A stretch of 64,000 nt of DNA from Clostridium sp. D53t1_180928_C8 (lineage in GTDB: Bacteria; Bacillota; Clostridia; Clostridiales; Clostridiaceae): positions 202,574 to 266,573 of the forward strand of contig NZ_JADPEL010000001.1 of the NCBI RefSeq assembly GCF_015667795.1, in the 5' to 3' direction. This document shows positions 27,578 through 37,103 of the stretch, in pieces. Positions within the stretch are counted from its first letter, which is position 1, and each line of letters starts with the position of its first letter. The position numbers were made by a program, and so were the translations under genes. The notes under the pieces were generated by a model. It saw nothing but the letters and a program-made list of their open reading frames with translations, made no database searches and was not told the origin of the DNA.

Positions 27578-27612
27578 AAAAAATGTGTCAGGGGGATGAC
27601 ACATTTTTTTAT
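27578..27612 (+). terminator. Terminator of the GH1 gene
   Basis: AATGTGTCA/TGACACATT stem around GGGGGA, followed by TTTTTTT. Confidence 0.85.
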
Positions 27613-27737
27613 TTAAATAAATGGGGAATTGGGATATTAATATTATTGTCTTTTATGATAAAAATATACAAAAACAAATTCAATAATTTACTTTTTAAGT
27701 TTTTAAATTTTTAATAGTAACATTTAAGTAACTATAC

Positions 27738-27749
27738 CACTTTAAAGTG
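27738..27749 (+). promoter_or_regulatory. Palindrome CACTTTAAAGTG before the flavin protein gene
   Basis: A perfect 12-bp palindrome flanked by AAGTA (27726-27730) and TACTT (27752-27756) in the gap 27613-27816. HxlR-family regulators bind sites of this general look, and an HxlR gene follows one gene later. The rest of the gap is featureless AT-rich DNA. Confidence 0.4.
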
Positions 27750-27816
27750 CGTACTTCTCACTTCATATATTTAAAATTAAAATATATTTATACTAAAAGT
27801 TTAGGAGGATTAAAAA

Positions 27817-28218
27817 ATGAATGAAGTAGTACAGTTTTTAAAGAATAATCCAGTACAATATTTAGCTACAATAGGGGAGGAGGGTAAAGCAAGGTGTAGA
27901 CCATTTATGTTTTGTTTTGAAAAAGAAAATAAGTTATGGTTTTGTACAAATAATAAAAAAAATGTATATAAAGATATTCAAGAAAATCCATATGTTGAAA
28001 TTTCAGTATCATCACCAGAATATTCATGGATTAGATTAAGTGGTAAAGCTGTATTTGAAGATAATATGGTAGTAAAAGAGGCATGTATGAGTAATCAAAT
28101 AGTTAAAGGTCAATATCAAAAAGCAGATAATCCAATATTTGAAGTTTTCTATTTAGAAGATGCTAAGGCTATAATATCAGATTTTAGCGGACAACCCCCA
28201 AAAGAATATAATTTATAA
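27817..28218 (+). CDS. Pyridoxamine 5'-phosphate oxidase-family flavin protein
   Basis: A 133-residue split-barrel protein of the FMN-binding PPOX superfamily (YLATIGEEGKARCRPF, LWFCTNNKKNVYKDIQENPYVEI, WIRLSGKAVF). Small members of this type act as flavin reductases, NimA-like proteins or heme-related proteins. The neighbouring HxlR regulator with an N-terminal cysteine suggests a response to electrophiles or redox stress. AGGAGG lies before the ATG. The substrate is not known. Confidence 0.8.
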   Translation: MNEVVQFLKNNPVQYLATIGEEGKARCRPFMFCFEKENKLWFCTNNKKNVYKDIQENPYVEISVSSPEYSWIRLSGKAVFEDNMVVKEACMSNQIVKGQYQKADNPIFEVFYLEDAKAIISDFSGQPPKEYNL

Positions 28219-28230
28219 TTAAACCTATAA

Positions 28231-28264
28231 AAGGTGCTCTAAGTTTTAAGAGCACTTTTTTTTT
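28231..28264 (+). terminator. Terminator after the flavin protein gene
   Basis: AGGTGCTCT/AGAGCACTT hairpin with a long T tract. Confidence 0.85.
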
Positions 28265-28346
28265 ATATATAAAATTAGATAATAAATGATATAATTTTAA
28301 TAGATAATAAGAAAAAATATTTAATAGAATACTAAGGAGAATAATA

Positions 28347-28673
28347 ATGATTAGTGAATTACCTGCATGTCCAGTAGAAACAACTTTGTTATTGATTAGT
28401 AATAAATGGAGGGTATTAATACTAAGGGATTTATCAGATGGAACAAAAAGATTTAATGAGTTAAAAAGGACTATAACAGGAATAAGTCAAAAGGTTTTAA
28501 CTGAAAATTTAAGAGCTATGGAAGAATTGAAAATTGTCAGTAGGAGAGTTTATCCTGAAGTACCACCTAGAGTTGAGTATTCTTTAACTGAATTAGGGGA
28601 ATCACTTAAACCTATATTAGAGTCTATGTATGTATGGGGAGAAAACTATAAAGCTAATTATATAGAAAAATAA
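28347..28673 (+). CDS. HxlR-family (MarR-like) regulator
   Basis: A 108-residue winged-helix protein. The conserved N-terminal cysteine is Cys8 in ACPVETTLLLI, followed by NKWRVLILRDLSDGTKRFNELKR, ISQKVLTENLRAMEEL and the wing VPPRVEYSLTELG. Family members with this cysteine sense reactive electrophiles or disulfide stress. It probably controls the flavin protein gene upstream. Confidence 0.85.
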   Translation: MISELPACPVETTLLLISNKWRVLILRDLSDGTKRFNELKRTITGISQKVLTENLRAMEELKIVSRRVYPEVPPRVEYSLTELGESLKPILESMYVWGENYKANYIEK

Positions 28674-28750
28674 AAAAACATAGTAAGTATGATTCCAGAC
28701 CGATGAAGAAATAGCTAATTAGTTTAAGTTATCTAAATATTTATAAATAA

Positions 28751-28785
28751 AGCAGATGAGGTTAAGGAATCCCTTCTGTTTTTTT
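28751..28785 (+). terminator. Probable terminator after the HxlR gene
   Basis: An imperfect stem (CAGATGAGG with CCCTTCTG) ends in TTTTTTT. Confidence 0.55.
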
Positions 28786-28926
28786 AGGTATAACTTATTT
28801 AATGTGTTTATATTAGTTAATACGGAGAAAATGTTATATAATATTAATAATAAATTACAATATATGTATTTAATTCTATATATTTTAAAATAGAAAAGTA
28901 AGTGGAGGTTAGAGGAGAATATAATT

Positions 28927-30291
28927 ATGCAAATGGATTTTAAATTGGATATAGTGCAAAAACAAAAATTGATATTAACTCAAACAATGCAGCAATCTAT
29001 AAATGTTTTACAAATGTCAGCTTATGAGTTAAGGGAATATATAGATAAACAATTTGAAGAGAATCCAGTTTTAGAAGGTGAATTAGATCTTGTAGAAAGT
29101 GAAGAAAGAATTGAATATAAGGATATTATAAAAAATATAGAATATAATAATTATAATGAAAATTATAGTAATCACTATAATAATGAAGAAGTTTCAGTAT
29201 TTAATTTTATAGCAGATAATAAATCTTTGAAGGATTACTTATATGAACAATTATATGAATTAAGATGTGAGAAGAAAGTAAAAAAAATAATAGAATATAT
29301 GATTGAATCACTAAATAGTAATGGATATTTAGAAAATACAATAGAAAATATATGTAATGAGTTAAATAGTAATATAGAAATAGTTGAATATGCATTAGAA
29401 GTTTTACAAGGTTTAGAACCAGTTGGGATTGGATCAAGAAATCTTAAAGAATGCCTTTTAATACAATTAAGAAATAGGAATATTTCAGATGAATATCTAG
29501 AAGAAATAATATTCAAGTATTTAGAGTATATAGCTGATAGCAAATATGAGTATATAGCTAAACAATTGAAAATTACAGCTAAAGAGGTACAAACTTATGG
29601 TGATGTTATTAGAAGTTTAGAGCCAAAGCCATCAAGAGGATATTATACTGGAGAAGAAGTTAAGTTTATAATACCTGATGCATATATAGTGAAATTTGAT
29701 AGTGAATATAATGTCATTATGAATAATTCTATTGTCTCTAATATTAGAATAAATAATATATATAAGAGTACGATTTTAAATGAAAAGGATAACAAGGAGA
29801 TAGAGTATATTAATGATAAAATTAGCAAAGCTATAAATTTAATAAACGATATAGAACAAAGAAATATTACTGTATTGAAGGTATTAGAGTGTATTGTTAG
29901 TAAACAGAAGGAATACTTTGAAAAAGGATCTATTTATTTAAAACCTATGACTTTAAAAGATATATCTAATGATATAGGATTGCATGAATCTACTATAAGT
30001 AGGGCAATTAAGGATAAATATATATTAACGTCAAGAGGTACGGTCAAGGTTAAAGATTTATTTTGCAATGGTATGTCAAGTTCTATAATAGGATATCAAG
30101 ATATTTCTGTTAAATTAATTAAAAGTAAGATAAAAGAGATGATTGATTTGGAAAATAAGAAAAAGCCGTTAGCAGATCAGTTTATATGTGATTTATTAAA
30201 TGAAGAGCATATAAATATCTCAAGGAGAACTATTGCAAAATATAGAGAAGAATTAGGAATTAAATCATCCTCTAAAAGAAAAAGGATATAG
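28927..30291 (+). CDS. rpoN: RNA polymerase sigma-54 factor
   Basis: A 454-residue sigma-54. Region I is the Gln/Leu-rich N terminus (KQKLILTQTMQQSINVLQMSAYEL), followed by an acidic region II, the core-binding and central domain (about 110-340), the HTH (MTLKDISNDIGLHESTISRAI), and the RpoN box RRTIAKYREE near residues 434-443. It recognises -24/-12 promoters and needs an enhancer-binding ATPase; neither such an activator nor a clear -24/-12 promoter was seen in this window, so its targets lie elsewhere. It is monocistronic. Confidence 0.94.
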   Translation: MQMDFKLDIVQKQKLILTQTMQQSINVLQMSAYELREYIDKQFEENPVLEGELDLVESEERIEYKDIIKNIEYNNYNENYSNHYNNEEVSVFNFIADNKSLKDYLYEQLYELRCEKKVKKIIEYMIESLNSNGYLENTIENICNELNSNIEIVEYALEVLQGLEPVGIGSRNLKECLLIQLRNRNISDEYLEEIIFKYLEYIADSKYEYIAKQLKITAKEVQTYGDVIRSLEPKPSRGYYTGEEVKFIIPDAYIVKFDSEYNVIMNNSIVSNIRINNIYKSTILNEKDNKEIEYINDKISKAINLINDIEQRNITVLKVLECIVSKQKEYFEKGSIYLKPMTLKDISNDIGLHESTISRAIKDKYILTSRGTVKVKDLFCNGMSSSIIGYQDISVKLIKSKIKEMIDLENKKKPLADQFICDLLNEEHINISRRTIAKYREELGIKSSSKRKRI

Positions 30292-30344
30292 CTAAAATAA
30301 CTGTAAAAAAATATTGGTGTGGTTTAATAATAAGATTATTATAG

Positions 30345-30380
30345 AACAGAGATTGCGAATGAATACAACCTCTGTTTTTT
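30345..30380 (+). terminator. Terminator after rpoN
   Basis: AACAGAG/CTCTGTT arms extended by ATTG/CAAC with one mismatch, followed by TTTTTT. Confidence 0.7.
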
Positions 30381-30473
30381 TATATAATATACATAAAAAA
30401 TCTTTGATTTAATTTTAAATGTGTATGGTAAAAATATTAAAAATGAGTTAAAATTTAATATAGAAAGATAAAA

Positions 30474-30487
30474 ATTGTAAGTACAAT
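30474..30487 (+). promoter_or_regulatory. AraR box in the araR leader
   Basis: ATTGTAAGTACAAT is close to the AraR operator core TGTACGTACA known from Bacillus. It lies just before the ribosome binding site and suggests autorepression. Confidence 0.6.
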
Positions 30488-30505
30488 ATTGGGGAGGTGT
30501 ATGTT

Positions 30506-31591
30506 ATGGCCGAAAAAACTATTAAATATATAGAAATATTTGAATTTTATAGGGATAAAATATTAAATCAAGAGATGAAGTATGGTGAGAAATTACCTAC
30601 AGAACAAGAGATAGGAGAGATATTCTCAGTAAGCAGGCACACTGTTAGACAATCTATATTAGAGCTTGAAAAAGAAGGATATATTTATAGAGAAAAAAGT
30701 AAGGGTGCGTTTGTTGAAAAGTTAGGCAAAGATAGAAAAAATAATAATAGTAAAATGATTATGGTTATTACTACATATGTATCAGAGTATATATTTCCAT
30801 TTTTAATTAAGGGAATAGAAGAGGTATTAAGCAAAAATGGATATGATATTCTTTTGTTAAGCACTAATAATGATAAAGAAAAAGAACGTGAGCAATTAAA
30901 AAAATTATTAGAGTATGATGTTGTTGGTGCAATAATAGAGCCTACAGCTAGTGCTTTAGGTAATACAAATATAGAATACTATAAAGAAATAGCAAAAAAT
31001 AATATTCCATATTTAATGATTAATGCAGCGTATGACAAAGAAAAGCAATCATATGTAGCTATAGATGATGAAAAAGGTGGATACGAAATTTGTAAGTATT
31101 TAATTGAGTTAGGACATAAAAAAATAGCTGGATTATTTAAAGAGGATGACGTACAAGGGGTTGAACGTAAAAAAGGTTATTTGAAAGCTTTAGAAGAAAA
31201 CAATATAGATATTGATAATACTATCATAGGAAGATTTAAAACATTTGAAGAGGAGTTTTATATTCAAGGATTTACTAGAAGTTTATTAAATAGAGAAGAT
31301 AGACCAACAGCTATATTCTGTTATAATGATAAAGTAGCTATGAATGTAGTTAAGATAGCTAAAGAGTTAGGAATTAGAGTGCCTGAAGATTTATCTGTTG
31401 TTGGATATGATAATGATGAAACTATATCGGCTGCATTAGATTGTGGAATTACAACAATATCACATCCTAAAGAAGCATTAGGAAGAAAAGCAGCAGAAAT
31501 GTTATTAGCGTTAATAAGGGATGGAGAAAAAAGGGTTTCTTATGTATTTGAGCCTGAAATTGTAGTTAAAAACAGTGCAAAAAGTATTTAA
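30506..31591 (+). CDS. araR: Arabinose repressor AraR (GntR HTH, LacI-type effector domain)
   Basis: A 361-residue chimeric regulator: GntR winged helix (residues 1-75: GEKLPTEQEIGEIF, SVSRHTVRQSILELEKEGYI) fused to a LacI/GalR sugar-binding domain (about 85-361: MIMVITTYVSEYIFPFLIKG, DLSVVGYDNDETISAAL). The ATG at 30506 is preferred to a GTG at 30497 because GGGGAGG overlaps the latter. This architecture is the hallmark of AraR, the L-arabinose-responsive repressor of Firmicutes. The arabinose genes follow directly, and AraR-like boxes stand before both araR and araD. Confidence 0.92.
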   Translation: MAEKTIKYIEIFEFYRDKILNQEMKYGEKLPTEQEIGEIFSVSRHTVRQSILELEKEGYIYREKSKGAFVEKLGKDRKNNNSKMIMVITTYVSEYIFPFLIKGIEEVLSKNGYDILLLSTNNDKEKEREQLKKLLEYDVVGAIIEPTASALGNTNIEYYKEIAKNNIPYLMINAAYDKEKQSYVAIDDEKGGYEICKYLIELGHKKIAGLFKEDDVQGVERKKGYLKALEENNIDIDNTIIGRFKTFEEEFYIQGFTRSLLNREDRPTAIFCYNDKVAMNVVKIAKELGIRVPEDLSVVGYDNDETISAALDCGITTISHPKEALGRKAAEMLLALIRDGEKRVSYVFEPEIVVKNSAKSI

Positions 31592-31601
31592 AATTTATAA
31601 G

Positions 31602-31643
31602 AATAAGAGTTTTACAACAAAATGTAAAGCTCTTATTTTTTTG
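31602..31643 (+). terminator. Terminator after araR
   Basis: AATAAGAG..TTTACA paired with TGTAAA..CTCTTATT, then a run of seven T. Confidence 0.8.
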
Positions 31644-31657
31644 TTGTTAAACTTTAT

Positions 31658-31775
31658 AAATGTACGTTCAATATTTTCTAAAATTTTGAAATAAAAACAT
31701 TTACAAAGGGGAGTATATTTGATAATATTAAATTGTACGGTACATAGTTTTTGAATATACAAAATTGTATGCACT
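31658..31775 (+). promoter_or_regulatory. Array of AraR-like boxes before araD
   Basis: Three candidate sites: AAATGTACGTTCAAT (31658-31672), the perfect palindrome TGTACGGTACA (31734-31744), and the weaker TTGTATGCACTT (31765-31776 region). B. subtilis AraR binds paired boxes with the core TGTACGTACA and loops DNA between them. The spacing here (about 74 and 32 bp) is compatible with cooperative binding, by inference. Confidence 0.6.
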
Positions 31776-31853
31776 TGAGTTATTTCTTAGTAGTAGTAAA
31801 TTTAAAATATGAAGTAATATTTGAAGTGCAAACAAAAATGGGAGGGATTTAAG

Positions 31854-32579
31854 GTGTTAGAGAATTTAAAAGAAGAAGTTTTTAAAGCAAACTTAGATTT
31901 AGTAAAGCATAATTTGGTTGTATTAACTTGGGGAAACGTAAGTGGAATAGATAGAGAAAAAGGGCTTATAGTAATTAAACCAAGCGGTGTAGGTTATGAC
32001 GAAATGAAGGCTAGCGATATGGTAGTAGTAGATTTAGAAGGAAATGTAGTAGAGGGTGACTTAAGACCATCCTCAGATACACCGACTCACATTGAATTAT
32101 ATAAAAGATATCCTAAGATAGGTGGTGTTGTTCATACACACTCATCATTTGCAACTGCATGGGCACAAGCTAAAAGAGATATTCCTTCATATGGAACTAC
32201 TCATGCAGATACATTTTATGGACCAGTTCCATGTACTAGAGCATTAAATAATGAAGAAATTAAAAGTGAATATGAGAAAAATACTGGTTCAGTAATAATA
32301 GAAACATTAACTGAAAGAAATATAGATGAATTAAGTGTACCAGGAATAATAATTGCAAGTCATGGACCTTTTGCATGGGGAGAGACTGCAAGTAAATCAG
32401 TATTAAATGCAGTGGTCTTAGAAGAAGTAGCTAAGATGGCAATAAGAACTGAAAATTTAAATAGAGAAATTACTCCAATACCGTCAGAATTACAAGATAA
32501 GCATTACTTTAGAAAACATGGAGCAAATGCTTATTATGGACAAGATACTGTAAAAGCAAAAGAAGCAGTAACAAAATAA
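31854..32579 (+). CDS. araD: L-ribulose-5-phosphate 4-epimerase
   Basis: A 241-residue class II aldolase-fold zinc enzyme that converts L-ribulose-5-phosphate to D-xylulose-5-phosphate. The start is taken as GTG 31854, seven bases after GGGAGGG; an upstream in-frame TTG has no such site. Visible motifs are [19 protein letters not shown], the zinc ligands in [23 protein letters not shown], and the third ligand in ASHGPFAWG. It is the first gene of the arabinose operon. Confidence 0.92.
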   Translation: MLENLKEEVFKANLDLVKHNLVVLTWGNVSGIDREKGLIVIKPSGVGYDEMKASDMVVVDLEGNVVEGDLRPSSDTPTHIELYKRYPKIGGVVHTHSSFATAWAQAKRDIPSYGTTHADTFYGPVPCTRALNNEEIKSEYEKNTGSVIIETLTERNIDELSVPGIIIASHGPFAWGETASKSVLNAVVLEEVAKMAIRTENLNREITPIPSELQDKHYFRKHGANAYYGQDTVKAKEAVTK

Positions 32580-32629
32580 AGATGAAGATTGGTAATAGTT
32601 AAAGTAGATAATAAAAGTTGGAGGGTAAA

Positions 32630-34609
32630 ATGAGAGAGTTAGAATTAAAAAGTATAAATACAATAAGAATGTTATCAGTAGATCAAATAGAAAAGGCAAA
32701 GTCAGGTCATCCAGGAATTTGTATGGGTGCAGCACCAATGACATATACATTATTTAATAAGCATATGAACATTAATCCTGAAAATAGTAAATGGTTTAAC
32801 AGAGATAGGTTTATATTATCAGCGGGACATGGTTCAGCTCTTTTATATTCAATGTTACATTTATGTGGATTTGATGTTACTATAGATGATTTAAAACAAT
32901 TTAGACAATTAAATTCAAGAACTCCAGGTCATCCAGAAGTAGGACATACTCATGGGGTAGAGGCAACTAGTGGTCCTTTAGGTCAGGGAATTGCACAAGC
33001 TACAGGAATGGCAATGGCTGAAAAACACCTAGCAGCTAAATATAACAAAGGTGGATTAAATATAATTGATCATTATACTTATGCAATAGTTGGAGACGGG
33101 GATTTAATGGAGGGTGTTGCTAATGAATCAATATCTTTAGCAGGACATTTAGGATTAGGGAAACTAATAGTTTTATATGATTCAAATGATATTTGTTTAG
33201 ATGGAAAGCTTTCAACTTCATTTTCAGAAAATGTTTTAGATAGGGTAAAAGCTATGAATTGGCATACTATTAGGGTTGAAGATGGGGATATAAATATTGA
33301 AGCAATTTCAGCAGCAATAGAAGAAGCTAAAAAAGTAACAGATAAGCCTACATTAATAGAAGTTAAAACAACTATTGGATATGGAGCACCTAATAAGGGA
33401 GGAACAAATGGGGTTCATGGAGCACCTTTAGGGTCAGATGAATATTTAGAAACAAAGACAAGCTTAAATTGGAATTATGAACCTTTCACAGTTCCAGCTG
33501 AAGTAAAAGAAGATTTTAGTAATGGTGTTATAGCAAGAGGAAAAGAAAAAGAATCAGAATGGAATGAGTTAGTAAATAAATATAAAGAAGCTTATCCAGA
33601 AGCTTATGATAGTTTAATATCTTCAATTAATGGAGAATTAAATATTAATTTTGAAGAAGTATTACCTAAGTATGAAAATGGGCAAGCGGTGGCAACTCGT
33701 AATGCTTCAGGATTCACAATGAATGCAATCGCTAAAGCTTATGATGGATTATTTGGTGGTTCGGCAGATTTAGCACATTCAAATATGACTTATTTAAAGG
33801 AACAAGGTGATTTTAGAAAAGATAGTCCAGAAGGAAAGAATATTTGGTTTGGAGTAAGAGAATTTGGAATGTCAGCGGCCGGAAATGGAATAATGCTTCA
33901 TGGTGGATTAAAATCATTTGTTTCAACATTCTTTGTATTTAGTGATTACTTAAAACCAGCAATAAGAATGTCAGCAATTGAAAAAATGCCATTAGTATAT
34001 GTATTGACTCATGATTCAATAGCTGTAGGAGAAGATGGACCAACACATGAGCCAATTGAACAATTAGCTGGACTTAGAGCTATACCAAATGTAAATGTAA
34101 TTAGACCAGCAGATGCTCATGAGACAAATGCAGCATGGCAAATAGCTTTAGAAGATAAAGAAACACCTTCAGTATTAGTATTAACAAGACAAAATATAAG
34201 TATAAATGCTGAATTTAATTGTGTAGATAATGTTAGAAAAGGTGCATATATAATTTCAGAAGCTTCGCAAACTCCAGTAGCTCAAATAGTAGCAACGGGG
34301 TCAGAAGTAGATTTAGCAATAAACTCTCAAAAGGAATTGGAAAAACAAGGAGTATTTGTCGATGTTGTATCAATGCCTTGCTTTAGGTTATTTGATATGC
34401 AAGATGAAACATATAAGAATAGTGTATTAAAGCCAGGAGTTAAAAAATTAGGTGTAGAAATGGCTTCATCATATGGATGGCATAAATATGTTGATGAAAC
34501 ATTATGTATAGATACATTTGGTGCATCAGGTAATGGTAATGAAGTAATGAATTTCTTTGGATTTAATAAAGAAACTGTAGTAAATAAAGTAAAAGAGATG
34601 CTTAAGTGA
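32630..34609 (+). CDS. tkt: Transketolase, full length
   Basis: A 659-residue single-chain transketolase. The ATG at 32630 follows GGAGGG. Motifs: KAKSGHPGICMGAAP, GHGSALLYSMLH, the ThDP motif GDGDLMEGVANE, NDICLDG, the pyrimidine-domain VREFGMSAAGNGIMLHGG with catalytic Glu, and EDGPTHEPIEQLAGLRAIPN. Here it processes xylulose-5-phosphate made from arabinose. The organism thus has this fused enzyme and the split pair in the nucleoside operon, belonging to different subfamilies. Confidence 0.94.
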   Translation: MRELELKSINTIRMLSVDQIEKAKSGHPGICMGAAPMTYTLFNKHMNINPENSKWFNRDRFILSAGHGSALLYSMLHLCGFDVTIDDLKQFRQLNSRTPGHPEVGHTHGVEATSGPLGQGIAQATGMAMAEKHLAAKYNKGGLNIIDHYTYAIVGDGDLMEGVANESISLAGHLGLGKLIVLYDSNDICLDGKLSTSFSENVLDRVKAMNWHTIRVEDGDINIEAISAAIEEAKKVTDKPTLIEVKTTIGYGAPNKGGTNGVHGAPLGSDEYLETKTSLNWNYEPFTVPAEVKEDFSNGVIARGKEKESEWNELVNKYKEAYPEAYDSLISSINGELNINFEEVLPKYENGQAVATRNASGFTMNAIAKAYDGLFGGSADLAHSNMTYLKEQGDFRKDSPEGKNIWFGVREFGMSAAGNGIMLHGGLKSFVSTFFVFSDYLKPAIRMSAIEKMPLVYVLTHDSIAVGEDGPTHEPIEQLAGLRAIPNVNVIRPADAHETNAAWQIALEDKETPSVLVLTRQNISINAEFNCVDNVRKGAYIISEASQTPVAQIVATGSEVDLAINSQKELEKQGVFVDVVSMPCFRLFDMQDETYKNSVLKPGVKKLGVEMASSYGWHKYVDETLCIDTFGASGNGNEVMNFFGFNKETVVNKVKEMLK

Positions 34610-34735
34610 AGAAGTAAAATTGAAGAGCTAAAAGTGTAGGAAGAAACTTCATTTGGAGTTTCTGATGAATATATTTTCAACCGAAACTATTCATTTTAAA
34701 TTCTTACTTAGTCACTAAAAGGGGAGTTGAATTAG

Positions 34736-36355
34736 ATGAGAAAGACAATAGAATCAGGAAAGGCTGTTTTAGGTATTGAGCTTGGTTCAACTAGAATAAA
34801 AGCAGTTCTTGTTGATCAAATGGGAACAGTTATAGAAACTGGAGGCTTTGATTGGGAAAATAGCCTAGTTAATGGAATTTGGACATATTCTTTAGAAGAA
34901 GTATGGACAGGAATTCAAGCATGTTATAAGAATTTATGTGATAGAGTTAAACAAAAATATGATGTAAAAATAAATAAATTATCTGCAATGGGCATAAGTG
35001 CAATGATGCATGGATATCTTCCTTTTGATAAGTATGGAAATCAATTAACGGAGTTCCGTACATGGAGAAATAACTTTACCGGAGAAGCTGCAGATAAATT
35101 AACAGATCTTTTCAAATATAATATTCCTCAAAGATGGAGTATTGCACATTTATATCAAGCTATTTTAAATGAGGAAGAACATGTAAAAGATATAGAATAT
35201 CTTACAACTTTGGCGGGTTATGTTCATTGGAAGCTTACTGGTGAAAAAGTAATGGGTGTAGGTGAAGCATCAGGAATGCTACCTATAGATTTAAATACAA
35301 GAGACTTTAATCAAGAAATGATAGAAAAGTTTGATTCATTAATTTCTAATAATGAATATCCATGGAATTTAAAAGGTATACTTCCAAAGGTTTTAGTAGC
35401 AGGAGAAGAAGCTGGAGTTTTAACGGAAGAAGGTGCATTACTTTTAGATACATCTGGAAACTTGCAATCGGGAGCAAAATTCTGTCCACCAGAAGGAGAT
35501 GCTGGAACTGGAATGGTAGCTACTAATAGTATAGCTAAAAAGACAGGGAATGTATCAGCAGGGACTTCAGCATTTGCTATGGTAGTTCTTGAAAAAGAGT
35601 TATCTAAGGTTCACAAAGAATTAGATATGGTTACAACTCCAACTGGAGATTTGGTAGCAATGGCACATTCAAATAATTGTACTTCAGATATTAATGCTTG
35701 GATGGAAATATTTAATCAATGTTTGGGGGCATTTGGAATTAAGGTTACAGCTGGAGAGTTATATAAGACTTTATTTGAAAAAGCATTAGAAGGTGATAAT
35801 GATTGTGGAGATCTATTATCTTACTGTTTCTATTCAGGTGAACACGGAGTTGGTTTATCAGAAGGATGTCCAATATTCTTACACCCTGCAAATTCAAAAT
35901 TTAATCTAGCGAACTTTATGAGAACTCATTTATATACATGTTTTGGAGCTATGAAGCTTGGAATGGATATCTTGACTAAGGAAGAAAATGTGAAAATTGA
36001 TAAAATTCTTGGACATGGCGGTATATTTAAGACTAAAGGAGTTGCTCAAAATATTTTATCTGCAGCCTTAGAAGTTCCTGTAGTTGTAATGGAAACAGCA
36101 GGAGATGGAGGTGCATGGGGAATTGCATTATTAGCATTATATCTTGATAAAAAAGTGCAAGTTGGCACTTTAGAAAACTTTTTAAATAGTGAAATATTTG
36201 GAGCTGCAGAATCGTTAATGGTTGAGCCAGAAGAAAATATTGTTGAAGGATATGAAAAATTCTTAGAAAACTATAAAAAAGGTTTATCAGTAGAACAAGA
36301 AGCTGTAAGCTACTTGCAAAATAAAATTAAAATAAAAGAAATATCAATGGTATAA
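34736..36355 (+). CDS. araK: FGGY-family ribulokinase, AraK type
   Basis: A 539-residue sugar kinase with two ribonuclease H-like domains (VLGIELGSTRIKAVLVD at the N terminus; AGTSAFAMVV and GHGGIFKTKGVAQNILSAAL in the C-terminal half). It is longer than, and lacks the pattern of, classical AraB. Clostridial ara clusters are known to carry a non-orthologous ribulokinase (AraK, first shown in C. acetobutylicum and often annotated as xylulose kinase). The operon order araD-tkt-kinase-tal-araA supports L-ribulose as substrate. D-xylulose is the alternative. Confidence 0.85.
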   Translation: MRKTIESGKAVLGIELGSTRIKAVLVDQMGTVIETGGFDWENSLVNGIWTYSLEEVWTGIQACYKNLCDRVKQKYDVKINKLSAMGISAMMHGYLPFDKYGNQLTEFRTWRNNFTGEAADKLTDLFKYNIPQRWSIAHLYQAILNEEEHVKDIEYLTTLAGYVHWKLTGEKVMGVGEASGMLPIDLNTRDFNQEMIEKFDSLISNNEYPWNLKGILPKVLVAGEEAGVLTEEGALLLDTSGNLQSGAKFCPPEGDAGTGMVATNSIAKKTGNVSAGTSAFAMVVLEKELSKVHKELDMVTTPTGDLVAMAHSNNCTSDINAWMEIFNQCLGAFGIKVTAGELYKTLFEKALEGDNDCGDLLSYCFYSGEHGVGLSEGCPIFLHPANSKFNLANFMRTHLYTCFGAMKLGMDILTKEENVKIDKILGHGGIFKTKGVAQNILSAALEVPVVVMETAGDGGAWGIALLALYLDKKVQVGTLENFLNSEIFGAAESLMVEPEENIVEGYEKFLENYKKGLSVEQEAVSYLQNKIKIKEISMV

Positions 36356-36376
36356 ATTATTAGGGGGAAGAGAGTT

Positions 36377-37021
36377 ATGAAAATATTTATAGATACAGCG
36401 AATGTTGAACAAATTAAAAAGGCAAATTCTATGGGCTTAATCGATGGAGTTACAACAAATCCATCATTAGTTTCAAAAGAAAATAAAACAATGGCAGAAG
36501 TAATTCCTGAAATATGTGAGATAGTAGATGGACCAATAAGTGCAGAGGTTATGAGCTTAGATACTGAAGGGATGATTAGAGAGGCAAGAGAGTTAGTTAA
36601 AATAAGTAAAGATATAGTTGTTAAAATTCCCATGACTTTAGAGGGATTAAGTGCAGTTAGGGTTTTATCTAAAGAAGGAATAAAAACAAATGTTACATTA
36701 ATATTCAGTGTTCATCAAGGTGTTTTAGCAGCTAAAGCTGGAGCAACTTATATTAGTCCATTTGTTGGAAGATTAGATGATATAGGTTTAGATGGAATGG
36801 ATTTAATTAATGATTTGATAATTGCTAAAGAAAATTATGGATTTGAAACAGAAATAATTGCAGCAAGTATAAGAACTAAAGAGCACATACTTCAATGTAT
36901 ATTATCAGGAGTTGATATTGCAACAATACCATATGCTCAAATTGAAGATATGGCAAAACATCCATTAACTACAGCGGGTATTGAAAGATTTATAAGTGAT
37001 TATAGTAAAGTAGGAAAATAA
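36377..37021 (+). CDS. tal: Transaldolase, short type, arabinose operon copy
   Basis: A 214-residue small transaldolase with [12 protein letters not shown], Schiff-base Lys83 in [20 protein letters not shown] and [15 protein letters not shown]. It starts 21 bp after the kinase, preceded by AGGGGGA. It is a paralogue of the copy at 16.9 kb, so each pentose operon has its own transketolase-transaldolase set. Confidence 0.9.
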   Translation: MKIFIDTANVEQIKKANSMGLIDGVTTNPSLVSKENKTMAEVIPEICEIVDGPISAEVMSLDTEGMIREARELVKISKDIVVKIPMTLEGLSAVRVLSKEGIKTNVTLIFSVHQGVLAAKAGATYISPFVGRLDDIGLDGMDLINDLIIAKENYGFETEIIAASIRTKEHILQCILSGVDIATIPYAQIEDMAKHPLTTAGIERFISDYSKVGK

Positions 37022-37035
37022 TAAAGGACAAGTTA

Positions 37036-37063
37036 CCTTTGGGCGCTATACAAGCGACCAAGG
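37036..37063 (+). other. GC-rich stem-loop between tal and araA
   Basis: CCTTTGGGCGCT pairs with AGCGACCAAGG around a short loop. It is the most GC-rich hairpin in the operon and has A rather than T after it, so it does not look like a terminator. A processing or mRNA-stability element is possible. Confidence 0.45.
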
Positions 37064-37103
37064 GACAAAAAAATTGAAAAAAGGTAAAAAGGGAGAGAGT
37101 TAG

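Noticed and set aside
27721-27760. AAGTA...TACTT around the CACTTTAAAGTG palindrome as a symmetric long operator
   Set aside because: The flanking arms are at unequal distances from the centre, so only the 12-bp core is reported.
36164-36190. TTGGCACTTT as a sigma-54 -24 box
   Set aside because: It lies inside the kinase coding region and no TTGC -12 element follows at the right distance.
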